Positions 26,724 to 37,583 of a stretch of DNA of 64,000 nt are shown piece by piece. The position numbers and the translations under genes are program-made. Every line of letters starts with the position of its first letter. Within the stretch, counting starts at the first letter, position 1. The notes below the pieces were generated by a model. The model was not told where the DNA came from and searched no databases. It saw only the letters and a program-made list of their open reading frames with translations. Source of the stretch: Stieleria mannarensis (GTDB lineage: Bacteria; Planctomycetota; Planctomycetia; Pirellulales; Pirellulaceae); the NCBI RefSeq assembly GCF_014154935.1, contig NZ_JACEHH010000024.1:62001-126000 (forward strand), written 5' to 3'.

Positions 26724-28349
26724 ATGAGCAAGAAACTTGTCGTGATCGGACTTTTGGGCACGAAGCTGGACCACGTCTCGCGGCGGAAGGACCGCTGGCA
26801 ACAGTGGCGGCCGACGGTTGCCGCCTGCCAACAACCCGATCTGCTGGTCGATCGGCTGGAATTGTTGTTCGACCGGCAGAGCACGGCGCTGGCCGATCGC
26901 GTGGCCGCCGACATCGAATCGGTCTCGCCCGAGACCAGCGTCCAGCTCCATCGGCTGGTGATGGACGATCCTTGGGATTTCGAAGACGTCTATGCGACGC
27001 TGTATTCCTTCGCCCGTGATTACCCCTTCGATACCGACCGCGAGGATTACCTGATCCACATCACGACCGGCAGCCACGTTTCCCAGATCTGTCTGTTCTT
27101 GTTGACCGAATCCCGTCATTTTCCCGGTTGTTTGCTTCAAACATCGCCGACGGGGCGGCAACGGGGCCACAGTGATCCGGCAGGCATGCACCGGGTCATC
27201 GACCTGGATCTGTCACGTTACGACCAGCTCGCCAAGCGGTTCCAACAAGAACACCGCGAAAGCCAATCCTTCTTGAAGGCGGGCATCGAAACGCTCGACC
27301 CGGATTTCAATGCGCTGATCGAACGCATCGAGCAGGTTACGCTTGCCACCACGTCTCCGATCTTGTTGACCGGGCCGACCGGTGCGGGAAAGACACAGCT
27401 CGCCAAACGGATTTTCCAACTCAAGCGGAACCGGGAGTTGGTCGCCGGTGATCTGGTCGAAGTCAATTGCGCGACGATTCGCGGTGACCAGGCGATGTCG
27501 ACGTTGTTCGGGCACAAAAAAGGCGCCTTCACCGGCGCCACCAGCGACCGCCCGGGGTTGTTGAAAGCGGCCGACGGTGGCGTGTTGTTCCTGGACGAAA
27601 TCGGCGAACTCGGCTTGGACGAACAGGCGATGCTGCTGCGGGCGATCGAAGAAAAGCGATTCCAGAGCGTCGGTTCGGACGATTCGACGGCAAGCGATTT
27701 TCAGTTGATCGCGGGCACGAACCGGGATCTGATCGCGGAGGTCCGCGCCGGGAAGTTCCGTGAGGATCTGTTGACGCGGATCAATCTTTGGACCTTCATG
27801 CTTCCCGGACTCGCCGAGCGACGCGACGACATCGATCCCAACCTGGATTTTGAACTCGCCCGGTTTGCCGAATCGGCTGGCCGCAAAGTGTCGATGAATC
27901 GCGAGTCGCGAACGCGATTTTTGGCCTTCGCCGCCGACCCGTCCACGCCGTGGCGGGGCAACTTTCGCGACTTGAACGCTGCCGTGACGCGAATGGCGAC
28001 GCTCGCAAGCGGCGGGCGAATCGGGGTCGAGCAGGTCGACGAAGAAATCGCTCGGCTGCGTCACGATTGGGGCCTCGGCGCATCCGACGGTGCCGATCAT
28101 CACGCCTTGCTCGAAGACGTCTTGCAGCCCGATCAGATCGATGCCATCGACCATTTTGATCGCGTCCAACTGGCCGAAGTGATTCGCGTTTGCCGCCGAT
28201 CTAAATCGCTTTCGGCCGCCGGTCGGTCGTTGTTCCAAGTCTCGCGGTTGGCCAAGCAGCGCCCCAACGATGCCGATCGCCTGAGGAAATACCTGCAAAA
28301 GTTCGGGCTCCATTGGGATGCGGTGTCCACAGAGCCAACCGCTCGCTGA
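26724..28349 (+). CDS. rtcR: RNA-repair transcriptional activator RtcR (CARF + AAA+)
   Basis: 541 residues from the ATG at 26724; in-frame upstream codons from 26679 are less likely. Residues 1-180 are the CARF-type sensor (KKLVVIGLLGTKLD, YLIHITTGSHVSQICLFLL), known in RtcR to respond to RNA end signals. Residues about 185-430 are the sigma-54 activator ATPase: GPTGAGKTQLAKR, the sigma-54-contact GAFTGA, and VLFLDEIGEL. The C-terminus carries a helix-turn-helix-like SLSAAGRSLFQVSRLAK. Divergent from rtcBA, which it presumably activates. Confidence 0.93.
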   Translation: MSKKLVVIGLLGTKLDHVSRRKDRWQQWRPTVAACQQPDLLVDRLELLFDRQSTALADRVAADIESVSPETSVQLHRLVMDDPWDFEDVYATLYSFARDYPFDTDREDYLIHITTGSHVSQICLFLLTESRHFPGCLLQTSPTGRQRGHSDPAGMHRVIDLDLSRYDQLAKRFQQEHRESQSFLKAGIETLDPDFNALIERIEQVTLATTSPILLTGPTGAGKTQLAKRIFQLKRNRELVAGDLVEVNCATIRGDQAMSTLFGHKKGAFTGATSDRPGLLKAADGGVLFLDEIGELGLDEQAMLLRAIEEKRFQSVGSDDSTASDFQLIAGTNRDLIAEVRAGKFREDLLTRINLWTFMLPGLAERRDDIDPNLDFELARFAESAGRKVSMNRESRTRFLAFAADPSTPWRGNFRDLNAAVTRMATLASGGRIGVEQVDEEIARLRHDWGLGASDGADHHALLEDVLQPDQIDAIDHFDRVQLAEVIRVCRRSKSLSAAGRSLFQVSRLAKQRPNDADRLRKYLQKFGLHWDAVSTEPTAR

Positions 28350-28376
28350 CCGGCCTGCGGATTTAATCAGCTGCAC

Positions 28377-28420
28377 GGCGCTAGCCGCGGTTCTCGCCGC
28401 CGAAAACCGGGGCTAGCGCC
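28377..28420. terminator. Hairpin repeat after rtcR
   Basis: GGCGCTAGCCGCGGTT (28377-28392) pairs with AACCGGGGCTAGCGCC (28405-28420) with one mismatch and a 12-nt loop. It lies 28 bp after the rtcR stop. The half-sequence GCGCTAGCCGCGG also occurs inside the kinase gene near 43850, so it is a dispersed repeat that may double as a terminator. Confidence 0.55.
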
Positions 28421-28594
28421 CATCGGCTGATCGTTAGCTTGTTCATTTCGATTCAATCAACAGGCCGTCACGCGTTCCGCTGGCATAGGATGCCGGCACA
28501 TGGTGGTCGCCGACGCGTCCCGCGGGAGTTTGGGAGCGTGTAAACTGTGGGGCCGCAATGATCCCACCTTCCGATTCCGTTGATCAAGACTCTT

Positions 28595-31500
28595 ATGCAT
28601 CCCTTCTGTCGTTGCCTGATTGTGATCTTGGCTTCCCTGGTTGCCGGTTCTGCCCCGGCCGAAACGCTCCGGCACCCTGAAACTATGGAGCAGCAACTCC
28701 GTGGTGCGGATCCGGACGATCTGGCCGAGCAAGTTCGATTGCGGGGAGACGCACAGCGCGGTGCGTTGGTGTTCTACAAATCAGCGGCCGCCTGTGCGAA
28801 TTGTCACGGCAGCGGAGGCGATGCGACGCCCCTGGGGCCTGATCTGGCGACGCTGGGGGCGGTCACCGAGCAAGACGTCATCGAATCGCTGTTGGATCCG
28901 TCAAAGAAAATCCGCGAGGGCTACCAGACGGTCAACGCGCTGATGGACGACGGGACGGTGGTCACGGGATTGATCGCGGCCGAGACCGAGGAGTTGGTCA
29001 CACTGCGATCGGCTTCCGACCTGACTCGCGAAACGGTTCTCCCACGCGACGAAATCATCCAAATCAAGCCGGCGTCCAAGTCGATGATGCCGGAAGGACT
29101 GGTCGGATCGCTGGGCGACCAACGCGACTTTTTGGACCTGGTGCGCTACATCACCGAAGTCGCTGCGGGCGGGCGTGACCGGGCCGCCGCACTTAAACCG
29201 TCGCCGCAGCAGTTGGCCGTCAAAGACGACTCGGTCGACCTGGATCACGCGGGCATCATCAAGGGGATGCGATCGCGTGACTTTGATGCCGGCAAAGCGA
29301 TCTATCATGGTTATTGTTTCAACTGTCACGGCAATGACGGCAACACGCCCTCCTTGCCGACCGCACGTGCCTTCGGGACGCAAAAGCTGAAATTCGGTAG
29401 CGATCCCTACCGGATGTTCATGACGCTGACGCGAGGCAACGGTTTGATGGCTCCGATGTCACACCTGACCCCCAAAGAACGGTATCAGGTCGTGCTCTAT
29501 ATCCGCGAGCAGTTCATGAAGCCGGCCAACCCCGACTACTTCAAAGTCGACAAGGCCTATCTGGCTGGCCTGCCAGCGGGAACCAAAGACGGCACCGAAA
29601 TCGAAAACGTCGATCGCGACTTCGGGCCCGCGTTGGCTTCCCAGTTGGAACGCAAATTCAGCAGTGTGTTGACGGTCAAGCTGGGTGAGCTGACCATTTC
29701 GTACGACTTGCAGACGATGAACCAGGCCGGGATCTGGCGCGACGGGTTTCTGGACTTGAGCAACACCCAACACGTTCGTGGCCGCGGCGAGGGGACGGCC
29801 AACCCGGATGGCAAGCTGATCGATGGTCTGGCGGGGTGGCAATGGGGACATGACGGAACGCTCGATTACTCGCGCGAGGGATTGTTGCCACGCGGGCCGC
29901 TGCCGACCAAGTGGATGGATTATCGCGGCCACTACCTGCATGGCGACCAATTAATGCTGCGATACTCGATCGACGGTCGCGAGGTGATGGAGCTGCCGAC
30001 GCAAGGTACGCTACGAAATTCGGTGCGACATTCGCTGCGGATCGGGCCGGGAAAACCGCTTGTGCTGGCGGTCGCCGGTGCAGATGCGTCGTGGAAGGGA
30101 CCACGATTGGTACCGGTCGACGGCGGGCGTCATCAAACCGACACTTCAAAGCCGGGTGCTGCCGAAGTGATCGCCGTCGTCTCCGACAAAGCGGGGAATT
30201 CGTTCGATCGATTCACCGCCGCGGCTGTCAGTGGTGATACCGCTGGGTTGACCTGGAAGATCGACTCAAAGAATCGCTTGCAACTGGTGATTCCGGCGAG
30301 CGGTCAAACGCGGCAAATCGACGTTCACCGCATCGCCGGACGATCTGCGACCGGGGGAAGCGAGCGAGACAAACACGCTTCGCTGGCCCAATTCCAAACT
30401 CACATCGCCCAGCATCGCTCCACCGCGTCACCGCTGGACTTCGATCGATTGACATCCGGCGGCCCGTTGTTGTGGCCGGACGTGCTGGAAACCACCGGCT
30501 ACCTCGGCTTGGAGCGTGGCGGCTATGCACTGGACACGATCACGATTCCCCAGTCCACGCCCTACAACACCTGGTTTCGAACGTCGGCCTTGGACTTCTT
30601 TCCCGACGGGCGCATGGCGCTGGCGACGCACGGCGGTGATATATGGATTGTCTCGGGAATCGATGCCGACTTGTTGAATCTGAAATGGAAGCGGTTCGCC
30701 GGCGGCTTGTACGAACCGTTCGGCGTCAAGGTCGTCGATGGAAACGTGTTCGTGACCTGTAAAGACCGCCTGGTCAAGTTGCACGATGTCGACGCCAACG
30801 GCGAAGCGGACTTTTATGAAAGCTATAGCGCCGACCAAGACGTTTCGGTCAACTTCCACGCCTTCAACTTCGATTTGCAAACGGATAACGAAGGCAACTT
30901 TTACTATGCCAAAAGCGGTCACGGCACGGACTCCGACATCCCCGGTGCGGTGATCAAGGTTTCCGCCGACGGTCGGCATCGCGAAGTGTACTGCACCGGA
31001 TTCCGCACGCCCAATGGGATGGGCAGCTTGCCCGACGGACGCATCGTCGCCAGCGACAATCAAGGGCAATGGACGCCGGCATCCAAGATCAGCCTGTTGA
31101 AACCGGGCGGTTTCTACGGCTGGGTCGGCAACTATTCGATCCCCGGCATGTGGGCGCCCGGCGGCGGAACGATCGACTTGGACAAGGTCGTCCCGCCGGA
31201 TTCGTTTGACCCGCCGCTGGTTTGGATGCCTCAGGAGTTCGACAATTCTTGCGGCGGACAAGCCTGGGTCGACGACGAGCGTTGGGGGCCGTTGTCGCGG
31301 CACTTGTTACACACCAGTTTCGGCAAGGGGTGGATGTACTACACGATGATCCAGGATTTCCCCGATGTGTCACAAGCCGCAATCATCAAGCTGCCCTTTG
31401 ATTTCAGCACCGGCATCATGCGTGCCCGAGTCAATCCGGCCGACGGCCAGGTCTATGCCACCGGATTGCAAGGCTGGAACGGCGGCGGCCGAATTGGACT

Positions 31501-31900
31501 GGCCGACAAAGGGATTCAACGGCTGCGCTACACCGGCCGGCCGCACAAGATGGTCAGCGACTGTAAGGTCCAGGCGGACGGATTGAAGCTGCGATTCAAT
31601 TTTCCGCTCGATGTCGCCTCGGCAACGGATTTGGACTCCTATGACGTCAGCCACTGGAACTATCGCTGGGAGAAATCTTATGGGTCGGAGATGTATTCAC
31701 CGGAAACCGGCCAGATCGGCGTCGACCCGATGAACGTCACCAGCGTCTCGTTGGGCAGCGACGGCGAGAGTGTGTTGTTGAACGTCCCCGATCTGGAACC
31801 GGTCGATCAGGTCCACGTGTTGTTGAAGGTCAAGGCCCGCGACGGCCAGGATTTTGAAGAAGAGATTTACTGGACGATCAATCGGGTTCCGGGGGATTGA
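28595..31900 (+). CDS. PVC-type heme-binding / beta-propeller dehydrogenase-like protein
   Basis: 1101 residues from the ATG at 28595; the in-frame TTG at 28580 is an alternative. A signal peptide (LIVILASLVAGSAPA) is followed by a CxxCH heme domain (ACANCHGSGGDATPLGPDL) and a segment of the type VTGLIAAETEELVTL. A second cytochrome domain has NCHGNDGNTPSLP. After a large middle domain of about 300 residues, residues 620-1000 form a sugar-dehydrogenase-like propeller (FRTPNGMGSLPDGRIVASDN, FYGWVGNYS). It is probably a periplasmic redox enzyme acting on a carbohydrate. Single gene. Confidence 0.85.
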   Translation: MHPFCRCLIVILASLVAGSAPAETLRHPETMEQQLRGADPDDLAEQVRLRGDAQRGALVFYKSAAACANCHGSGGDATPLGPDLATLGAVTEQDVIESLLDPSKKIREGYQTVNALMDDGTVVTGLIAAETEELVTLRSASDLTRETVLPRDEIIQIKPASKSMMPEGLVGSLGDQRDFLDLVRYITEVAAGGRDRAAALKPSPQQLAVKDDSVDLDHAGIIKGMRSRDFDAGKAIYHGYCFNCHGNDGNTPSLPTARAFGTQKLKFGSDPYRMFMTLTRGNGLMAPMSHLTPKERYQVVLYIREQFMKPANPDYFKVDKAYLAGLPAGTKDGTEIENVDRDFGPALASQLERKFSSVLTVKLGELTISYDLQTMNQAGIWRDGFLDLSNTQHVRGRGEGTANPDGKLIDGLAGWQWGHDGTLDYSREGLLPRGPLPTKWMDYRGHYLHGDQLMLRYSIDGREVMELPTQGTLRNSVRHSLRIGPGKPLVLAVAGADASWKGPRLVPVDGGRHQTDTSKPGAAEVIAVVSDKAGNSFDRFTAAAVSGDTAGLTWKIDSKNRLQLVIPASGQTRQIDVHRIAGRSATGGSERDKHASLAQFQTHIAQHRSTASPLDFDRLTSGGPLLWPDVLETTGYLGLERGGYALDTITIPQSTPYNTWFRTSALDFFPDGRMALATHGGDIWIVSGIDADLLNLKWKRFAGGLYEPFGVKVVDGNVFVTCKDRLVKLHDVDANGEADFYESYSADQDVSVNFHAFNFDLQTDNEGNFYYAKSGHGTDSDIPGAVIKVSADGRHREVYCTGFRTPNGMGSLPDGRIVASDNQGQWTPASKISLLKPGGFYGWVGNYSIPGMWAPGGGTIDLDKVVPPDSFDPPLVWMPQEFDNSCGGQAWVDDERWGPLSRHLLHTSFGKGWMYYTMIQDFPDVSQAAIIKLPFDFSTGIMRARVNPADGQVYATGLQGWNGGGRIGLADKGIQRLRYTGRPHKMVSDCKVQADGLKLRFNFPLDVASATDLDSYDVSHWNYRWEKSYGSEMYSPETGQIGVDPMNVTSVSLGSDGESVLLNVPDLEPVDQVHVLLKVKARDGQDFEEEIYWTINRVPGD

Positions 31901-32229
31901 TCGGTTGCGGTCACCCTGCCAGGCATTCGTGTCGACATAACTTCTTAGAATTGTTGAAACCCTCCCCTCCAAGGTCGAGTTGTATTGGGAATTAACCCTC
32001 CCTAGCAGGGAGGGTCGAGCGTAGCGAGGGGAGGGTCGACTGTTAAGTGACGGATTTGATCGTAGCGGAAGTCGCCAAGACTTTCGCAAGCCGCGGCCCT
32101 CTCTGGCGTTTGCTTGCTGCGCAAACGCCGTCTCTCCCAGAGGGAGAGAATCTAAGTCGTTTGCCAAATCTTGCAGTAATACAATCGACGGTCCGCGGGA
32201 GGGTAAAGTCTTAATCGACCACTGCGATG
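31901..32229. repeat. Intergenic cluster of three repeat types
   Basis: 329 bp without a gene. A family B hairpin lies at about 31994-32040 (AACCCTCCCTAGCAGGGAGG then GTCGAGCGTAGCGAGGGGAG), preceded by a partial copy at 31959-31980. One arm of family D lies at 32061-32095 (GTAGCGGAAGTCGCCAAGAC). A separate hairpin lies at 32097-32148 with inner stem GGCGTTTGC/GCAAACGCC and an outer CCCTCT/AGAGGG stem. Confidence 0.7.
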
Positions 32230-33582
32230 TCACACCGCGCCCAGGCCCGCGCCGTCCAGGCAACTGGTGTCCATCGACCCGTCGCGGACGACAAAGATCC
32301 CCGGGAACTTGTCTTCCCAGGGCAGGTTCGCGTTGGGGCAGTACTGCCGTGAATTGGATTCGATCGCGGCGACGCCGGGGACGTGGGCGGCGATGGCGGC
32401 GGAGTGAATCAGCGAGGCGCCCGGGCAGGTCAAGTCTTGGACGCACAGGAACAGCCCCAGCTTTTGTGCCGCGACGGCCATCAACATCGATTGCGACTGG
32501 CCCTTGCACGCCTTGAGCGCCGCGCCGGTGTAACCCATCTCGCGGGCTAGCATCAGCGATTCCAGATCGGTCAACGATTCATCGATCACGACGGGCTTCA
32601 GCTTCGCCGCTTCGTGCATCTTGTTTTCCGGGTGCGCCTTCAGGTCGCGCGCCGTCGGTTGTTCGATGTACTGGACGCGATCAAACCCTTTGGGGGTTCG
32701 CTCGCGCAGCTTTTCGAGCATCTCGATCAGATAATCGACGTGGGGGCAACGCTCGTTGAAATCCAGCGAATAGAACCAGGTATCAACGCCGCGTTCCGCT
32801 TGCGTTTCCGCGGCGATGCGGTCGACCTTGACGATGCGTTCCAAATCCCATTTGACGTCGTCGCCGTTGAGTTTGAGCTTCATGTGCGTCAAGCCGTTGT
32901 ACCGAATCCACTCGGGCAATGTGTCGGGTAATCCGTCGCCGGTGGGCTTGTCCAATTCGCCCTCGTCGAGCGGGTCAAGCGCGCCGACCAGGTGATAAAG
33001 CGGCATTCGCGGCTTGGGAGCGTCCAACAAAAAATCGCCGATCCAGTCGCCGGCATAATCGGCGCCGAGGTACGCACCGACGTCTCGGCTCATGAAATCC
33101 TGGCCGTAGGTTTGGAAGCAGTTCTTGCCGTGGACTTTTCCGAAGGCGTCGTGGATCGCCGCGTCAAAGGGGCTGCCGGTGACCATCGTGGCCAGCATCG
33201 GAATCGGTTCGACCAGGTCTAATTCCTTGCTGACGTCCGCCGCCGCGTCCAAATAAAGCTCTTCCAGCGCCATGCCCAGGTCGACGGGGTGGCCGAATTC
33301 GGCGTGGTCACCGGCGATCGCTTCACATCGCCCGGCCAGCGTCGTCATCGCGCCCAGGGTCTGGTCGTAATTCATCTGACGCGAGGGGAACGCCCAGATG
33401 TTCGACAGCGGCATCGACCCGAATCCGGTGGCCGTCTTGCCGTCGCGGGTGACGACGTCGCAGTGGACGTTCAACACCGTCGCTTTGTCGACCGGCATGC
33501 CGCCGAATTTCATCGTCGTGCGATAATCGTGGTGCTCGTAACTGGTGCGAACGCCGGTGATGCGAATGTCGGTGGGCTTCAT
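32230..33582 (-). CDS. Enolase-superfamily enzyme (mandelate racemase/muconate lactonizing type)
   Basis: 450 residues. The superfamily barrel is indicated by the Lys pair in [11 protein letters not shown], metal ligands in [19 protein letters not shown] and [11 protein letters not shown], and a Lys in [12 protein letters not shown]. The N-terminal capping domain starts [13 protein letters not shown]. The chemistry is proton abstraction next to a carboxylate, giving racemisation or dehydration; the exact substrate is not readable. There is no signal peptide. It stands alone between two repeat-rich gaps. Confidence 0.8.
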   Translation of the reverse strand: MKPTDIRITGVRTSYEHHDYRTTMKFGGMPVDKATVLNVHCDVVTRDGKTATGFGSMPLSNIWAFPSRQMNYDQTLGAMTTLAGRCEAIAGDHAEFGHPVDLGMALEELYLDAAADVSKELDLVEPIPMLATMVTGSPFDAAIHDAFGKVHGKNCFQTYGQDFMSRDVGAYLGADYAGDWIGDFLLDAPKPRMPLYHLVGALDPLDEGELDKPTGDGLPDTLPEWIRYNGLTHMKLKLNGDDVKWDLERIVKVDRIAAETQAERGVDTWFYSLDFNERCPHVDYLIEMLEKLRERTPKGFDRVQYIEQPTARDLKAHPENKMHEAAKLKPVVIDESLTDLESLMLAREMGYTGAALKACKGQSQSMLMAVAAQKLGLFLCVQDLTCPGASLIHSAAIAAHVPGVAAIESNSRQYCPNANLPWEDKFPGIFVVRDGSMDTSCLDGAGLGAV

Positions 33583-33895
33583 GGTTTCAAACAGTCCGGT
33601 TGTTGGGGGGAGCGACAGGCCGAAATCTTACCCCACGCTCCGACCTCGTTCCAAGGCTCCGCCTTAGGACGCTGGTGTTGGTCTGGCTTTGACACACGTC
33701 GCCTGCGGAAATCTTCCTACCTCGCTACCCAGCCACGGCATCCTGTCACGTCGGTCGCGATCGGGAGAGGATTGGGCAGAATGATTCGGGGCAGAATGAT
33801 GGAATGCACGTGGGATCGGATTAAATCAACAGGCCGCTCGCTCACGCTTCCCGCTGGGATGGGGCGCGGTCGACAGGCTGGCAGCCTGTCCCACG
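33583..33895. other. Non-coding stretch between gcvP and the enolase-like gene
   Basis: 313 bp. A family E palindrome lies at 33872-33894 (GACAGGCT-GGC-AGCCTGTC followed by CCAC), right at the 3' end of gcvP, where it could terminate transcription. Nothing else was recognised. Confidence 0.55.
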
Positions 33896-36889
33896 TTACT
33901 GCTCGTAGTCGCTCATCGGGATACAGCTGCAGACCAGGTTGCGATCGCCGTAGGTGTTGTCGATGCGACCGACGGTGGGCCAGAATTTTGCGTCGCGCAA
34001 CCAGGCGGCCGGCCAAGCGGCTTGCTCGCGGCTGTAGGGATGCGACCAATCATCGCTGCCGATTTCATGCATCGTGTGCGGGGCATTGTGCAGCGGGTTG
34101 TCGTCGCGATCCATTTGGCCGTCTTCGATCGCCTGGATCTCTTTGCGGATTGCGATCAGTGCGTCACAGAAGCGGTCCAGTTCTTCCTTGGATTCGCTTT
34201 CGGTCGGCTCGATCATCAACGTTCCGGCGACGGGCCAAGACATCGTCGGCGCGTGGAACCCGTAATCCATCAACCGCTTGGCGATGTCGTCGGTTTTAAT
34301 GCCGGCGGTTTTCTCGAAGCTGCGGCAATCGATGATAAACTCGTGCGCGACGAATCCGTTGGCGTCGGTGTACAGCACGTCGTAGTGTTCGGACAGTCGT
34401 TTGGCCATGTAGTTGGCGTTCAGAATCGCGACTTGCGTGGCCTTCTTCAGCCCCGCGGCGCCCATCAGGGCGATGTAGACGTAGCTGATCGTCAGAATGC
34501 TGGGGCTGCCATACGGGGCCGCGGCGACCGGGCCGATGGCAAATTCGCCGGCGGTGTCGGGGCGTTCGACGGGGTGTCCGGGCAGGAACGGAACGAGTTG
34601 CTTGGCCACACCGATCGGGCCCATGCCGGGGCCGCCGCCGCCGTGGGGAATGCAGAATGTCTTGTGCAAGTTCAAGTGGCAGACGTCGGCGCCACAGATG
34701 CCCGGGCTGGTCAAACCGACTTGGGCGTTCATGTTCGCACCGTCCATGTAGACTTGGCCGCCGTGCTGGTGAATCACGTCGCACACTTCACGGATCGTCG
34801 GTTCAAACACGCCGTGCGTGGACGGATAGGTGATCATCAGCGCGGACAGGTGATCGGCGTGCTTGGACGCTTTGGCTCGCAAGTCGTCCATGTCGATGTC
34901 ACCACGATCGTCGCACTTGATCGCCACGACTTTCATGCCGGCCATCACCGCCGATGCCGGGTTGGTTCCGTGGGCCGAGGTCGGGATCAGGCAAACGTTG
35001 CGGACGTTCTCGCGGCCTTCCGATTTGGCCATGTGTTCGTGGTAGGCGCGGATCACCAACAACCCGGCGTATTCCCCTTGTGACCCCGCGTTGGGTTGCA
35101 AACTGACCGCGGCGAAACCGGTGACTTCGCACAGCCAGCGTTCCAGTTCGCGGAACATGTGCGTGTAGCCGCGCCACTGGACGTCGGGGGCAAACGGGTG
35201 GATGTTCGCAAACTCGGGCCACGTCACCGGGATCATCTCGCTGGTCCCATTCAACTTCATCGTGCAGGACCCCAGCGGGATCATGCTGTTGGCCAACGAG
35301 AGGTCGCGGCCCATCAGTTTAAAGATGTAACGCAGCAATTCGGTTTCGCTGCGGTAGCTGTGAAAGACTTCGTGGGTCATGAAGTCCGACGTGCGGGCGA
35401 ACGCGCCCAGGTCCAACGTGCCATCGGCGTCGGCTTCGTTGACCAGTTCATCGACGTCGAAACCGGTGTAGTGCCCGAAGTTGAACGCGGCCAGCAGGTC
35501 GGCCACGAGCGCGCGGTCGGCGGTTTCGTCCAGCGTGACGCCCAGGGTTCCGTCGTCGTATTCACGCAGGTTGATCAGCCGTTCGCGGGCGGCATCGGCA
35601 ACCTGTCGGGCCGCGTGCGTGCGGCCCTTGCCCAGCCGGATGCGGATGGTGTCAAAGATCGGTCCGCCGCCGAGTGTTTCGTGTCCCAATCGCGCCAGCC
35701 CCTTGGCCAGGGCGGCGGTGTAGGCTTGGGTGCGTCGGGCGATATCGGTCAAGCCTTCGGGGCCGTGATAGACGCCGTAGAACGAGCTGATGATCGCCAG
35801 CAGGGCCTGGGCGGTGCAGATGTTGCTGGTCGCCTTGTCGCGGCGGATGTGTTGTTCGCGGGTTTGAATCGCCATCCGCAGCGCCCGATTGCCGTGCACG
35901 TCTTTGGAGATCCCGATGATGCGTCCGGGCAGCTTGCGGGCGTGTTTTTCATGTGTCGCGATGTAAGCGGCGTGCGGTCCGCCCAAGCCCATCGGCACGC
36001 CAAAGCGTTGGGCGCTGCCGACACAGATGTCCGCGCCCCACTCACCCGGCGGCGTCAAAACGGTCAGCCCCAGAATGTCAGCCGACGCGACCGTCATGCA
36101 GCCGCATTGTTTGGCTTTCTCGGCGACGTCACGGTAGTCTTCGATGCGGCCGTCGGTGGTCGGGTATTGAACCAGCAATCCGCACAGCCCGCCTTCGCCA
36201 TGTTCGAAATCGATCTCTTCGACCGGGCCGATCTTCAGGTCAATCCCAAGCCCGTCGGCGCGTGTTTGCAGCAGCGAGAGTGTTTGGGGGTGGCAATCAT
36301 CACTGGCCCAGAAGCCGGTTTTCTTATGCGAGGCGATCGAATAGCACATCGTCATCGCTTCGGCCGCCGCGGTCGCTTCGTCCAACAGACTGGCACCGGC
36401 CAGCGGCAATCCGGTCAGGTCGGCGATCATGGTTTGGAAGTTCAACAACGCTTCCAAACGGCCCTGGGCGATTTCCGCTTGGTAGGGCGTGTACTGGGTG
36501 TACCAGCCCGGATTCTCCAGCACGTTCCGCAAGATCACCGGCGGGGTCACCGTGTCGGTGTAGCCCATGCCGATGCACGAACGGTGAACTTTATTTTTGC
36601 CGGCGATCGTTTTCAGTGCCGATAAAAATTCTCGTTCGCCCCGAGCCTCGGGAATCACCAGTTCCGATTCGAGCCGAATGTCGCGGGGAACGGTCGCGTC
36701 GGAAAGCCCCTCCAGCGAGTCGAATCCGACCGTCGCAAGCATGGTTTCCAAGTCGGACGGGGAGGGCCCGATGTGCCGTTTGGAAAATCCGTCCACAAAG
36801 TTGAGAATACGGGTGGCTGCGGAGCCATTGGTTCGCGATTCGCTGGACAGAGGCGTGCCAGAGGAAGGCTTGGTCGACGCGATGCTCAT
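33896..36889 (-). CDS. gcvP: Glycine dehydrogenase (decarboxylating), P-protein
   Basis: 997 residues, full length for the fused P-protein. It decarboxylates glycine and passes the aminomethyl group to lipoyl H-protein in the glycine cleavage system. The N-terminal half starts [12 protein letters not shown] and has [16 protein letters not shown] and [19 protein letters not shown]. The PLP Lys is in [19 protein letters not shown]. No gcvT or gcvH is present in the window, so the operon is split here. Downstream is a palindrome that may end transcription. Confidence 0.96.
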   Translation of the reverse strand: MSIASTKPSSGTPLSSESRTNGSAATRILNFVDGFSKRHIGPSPSDLETMLATVGFDSLEGLSDATVPRDIRLESELVIPEARGEREFLSALKTIAGKNKVHRSCIGMGYTDTVTPPVILRNVLENPGWYTQYTPYQAEIAQGRLEALLNFQTMIADLTGLPLAGASLLDEATAAAEAMTMCYSIASHKKTGFWASDDCHPQTLSLLQTRADGLGIDLKIGPVEEIDFEHGEGGLCGLLVQYPTTDGRIEDYRDVAEKAKQCGCMTVASADILGLTVLTPPGEWGADICVGSAQRFGVPMGLGGPHAAYIATHEKHARKLPGRIIGISKDVHGNRALRMAIQTREQHIRRDKATSNICTAQALLAIISSFYGVYHGPEGLTDIARRTQAYTAALAKGLARLGHETLGGGPIFDTIRIRLGKGRTHAARQVADAARERLINLREYDDGTLGVTLDETADRALVADLLAAFNFGHYTGFDVDELVNEADADGTLDLGAFARTSDFMTHEVFHSYRSETELLRYIFKLMGRDLSLANSMIPLGSCTMKLNGTSEMIPVTWPEFANIHPFAPDVQWRGYTHMFRELERWLCEVTGFAAVSLQPNAGSQGEYAGLLVIRAYHEHMAKSEGRENVRNVCLIPTSAHGTNPASAVMAGMKVVAIKCDDRGDIDMDDLRAKASKHADHLSALMITYPSTHGVFEPTIREVCDVIHQHGGQVYMDGANMNAQVGLTSPGICGADVCHLNLHKTFCIPHGGGGPGMGPIGVAKQLVPFLPGHPVERPDTAGEFAIGPVAAAPYGSPSILTISYVYIALMGAAGLKKATQVAILNANYMAKRLSEHYDVLYTDANGFVAHEFIIDCRSFEKTAGIKTDDIAKRLMDYGFHAPTMSWPVAGTLMIEPTESESKEELDRFCDALIAIRKEIQAIEDGQMDRDDNPLHNAPHTMHEIGSDDWSHPYSREQAAWPAAWLRDAKFWPTVGRIDNTYGDRNLVCSCIPMSDYEQ

Positions 36890-37259
36890 CGGAAAGGGGT
36901 TCTTCGTAGCGTGGGAAGAATTGAGAGGGTCCTATCGTAGAACAGTGAGAAGATTGTGTCAGCGGGCTAAATGGCGTGCCGGCAGGGCGAATTTGACGCG
37001 GTGGCGATACCGGCTTGGTCGAGGGTAGCGGAACTCGCCAAGAGTTTCGCCGGCCGCGCAACTTGCCGAAAGCCTTGGCGGCTTCCGCTACCTTCAGGAT
37101 TCTGATGCTGGTTTTGGGCAATCCACTCGGTCAGTTTTTCCCCGTTTGCTCGTAACACAATTTCACGCCTTCCGCTTGCTAAACTGAAGTGTTGGTTGCG
37201 ACCGTCGATCGAGCGGTAACCACTGGCCCGTTGGAATTTGGAAAGCGAGGAAGAAATCG
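36890..37259. other. Intergenic stretch with family D hairpin
   Basis: 370 bp between gcvP and a divergent small gene. It holds the best family D copy at 37025-37091: GTAGCGGAACTCGCCAAGAG... pairs with ...CTTGGCGGCTTCCGCTAC, with 21 of 25 positions complementary and a 17-nt loop. No other gene or clear promoter was seen. Confidence 0.6.
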
Positions 37260-37583
37260 ATGCGTCGATCTTGTGTGTGGTTATTCGCGGCCGTGGTCGT
37301 GATGGGGACGATCAATTTGGGTGACGCGGGGACCGCCACGGCGGGCCGCGGGTTCCGGCTGTTGCGTGGTCGCATGTCTTCGCCCCCCCGCACATACTCG
37401 ACCCGACAACCCGTTTCGAAGTGGCGCAAGACATCCACGTGGTCGCGGCAAACGCAACCGGCAGCCAACGTCCCGCGGATCAATGGCCCGCGGATCAAGG
37501 GCCGCCATGATTGGCCCGGCGCTATCGGTTCACCGCCGGCCAACGACCAGTTCTTTCAAGATGTCAACGGATATTGGCGGTAG
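37260..37583 (+). CDS. Small secreted basic protein
   Basis: 107 residues. The signal peptide is MRRSCVWLFAAVVVMGTINL, followed by a very basic, low-complexity mature part rich in Arg, Pro, Thr and Gly (RLLRGRMSSPPRTYSTRQP). A ribosome-binding site GAGGAAG lies upstream of the ATG. Its stop abuts the stop of the convergent rimK-like gene. No family was recognised; coding status rests on the start signals and signal peptide. Confidence 0.55.
   Translation: MRRSCVWLFAAVVVMGTINLGDAGTATAGRGFRLLRGRMSSPPRTYSTRQPVSKWRKTSTWSRQTQPAANVPRINGPRIKGRHDWPGAIGSPPANDQFFQDVNGYWR

Noticed and set aside
35096-36625. 509-codon open frame opposite gcvP
   Set aside because: Antisense of a full-length, motif-complete gcvP; no recognisable protein features.
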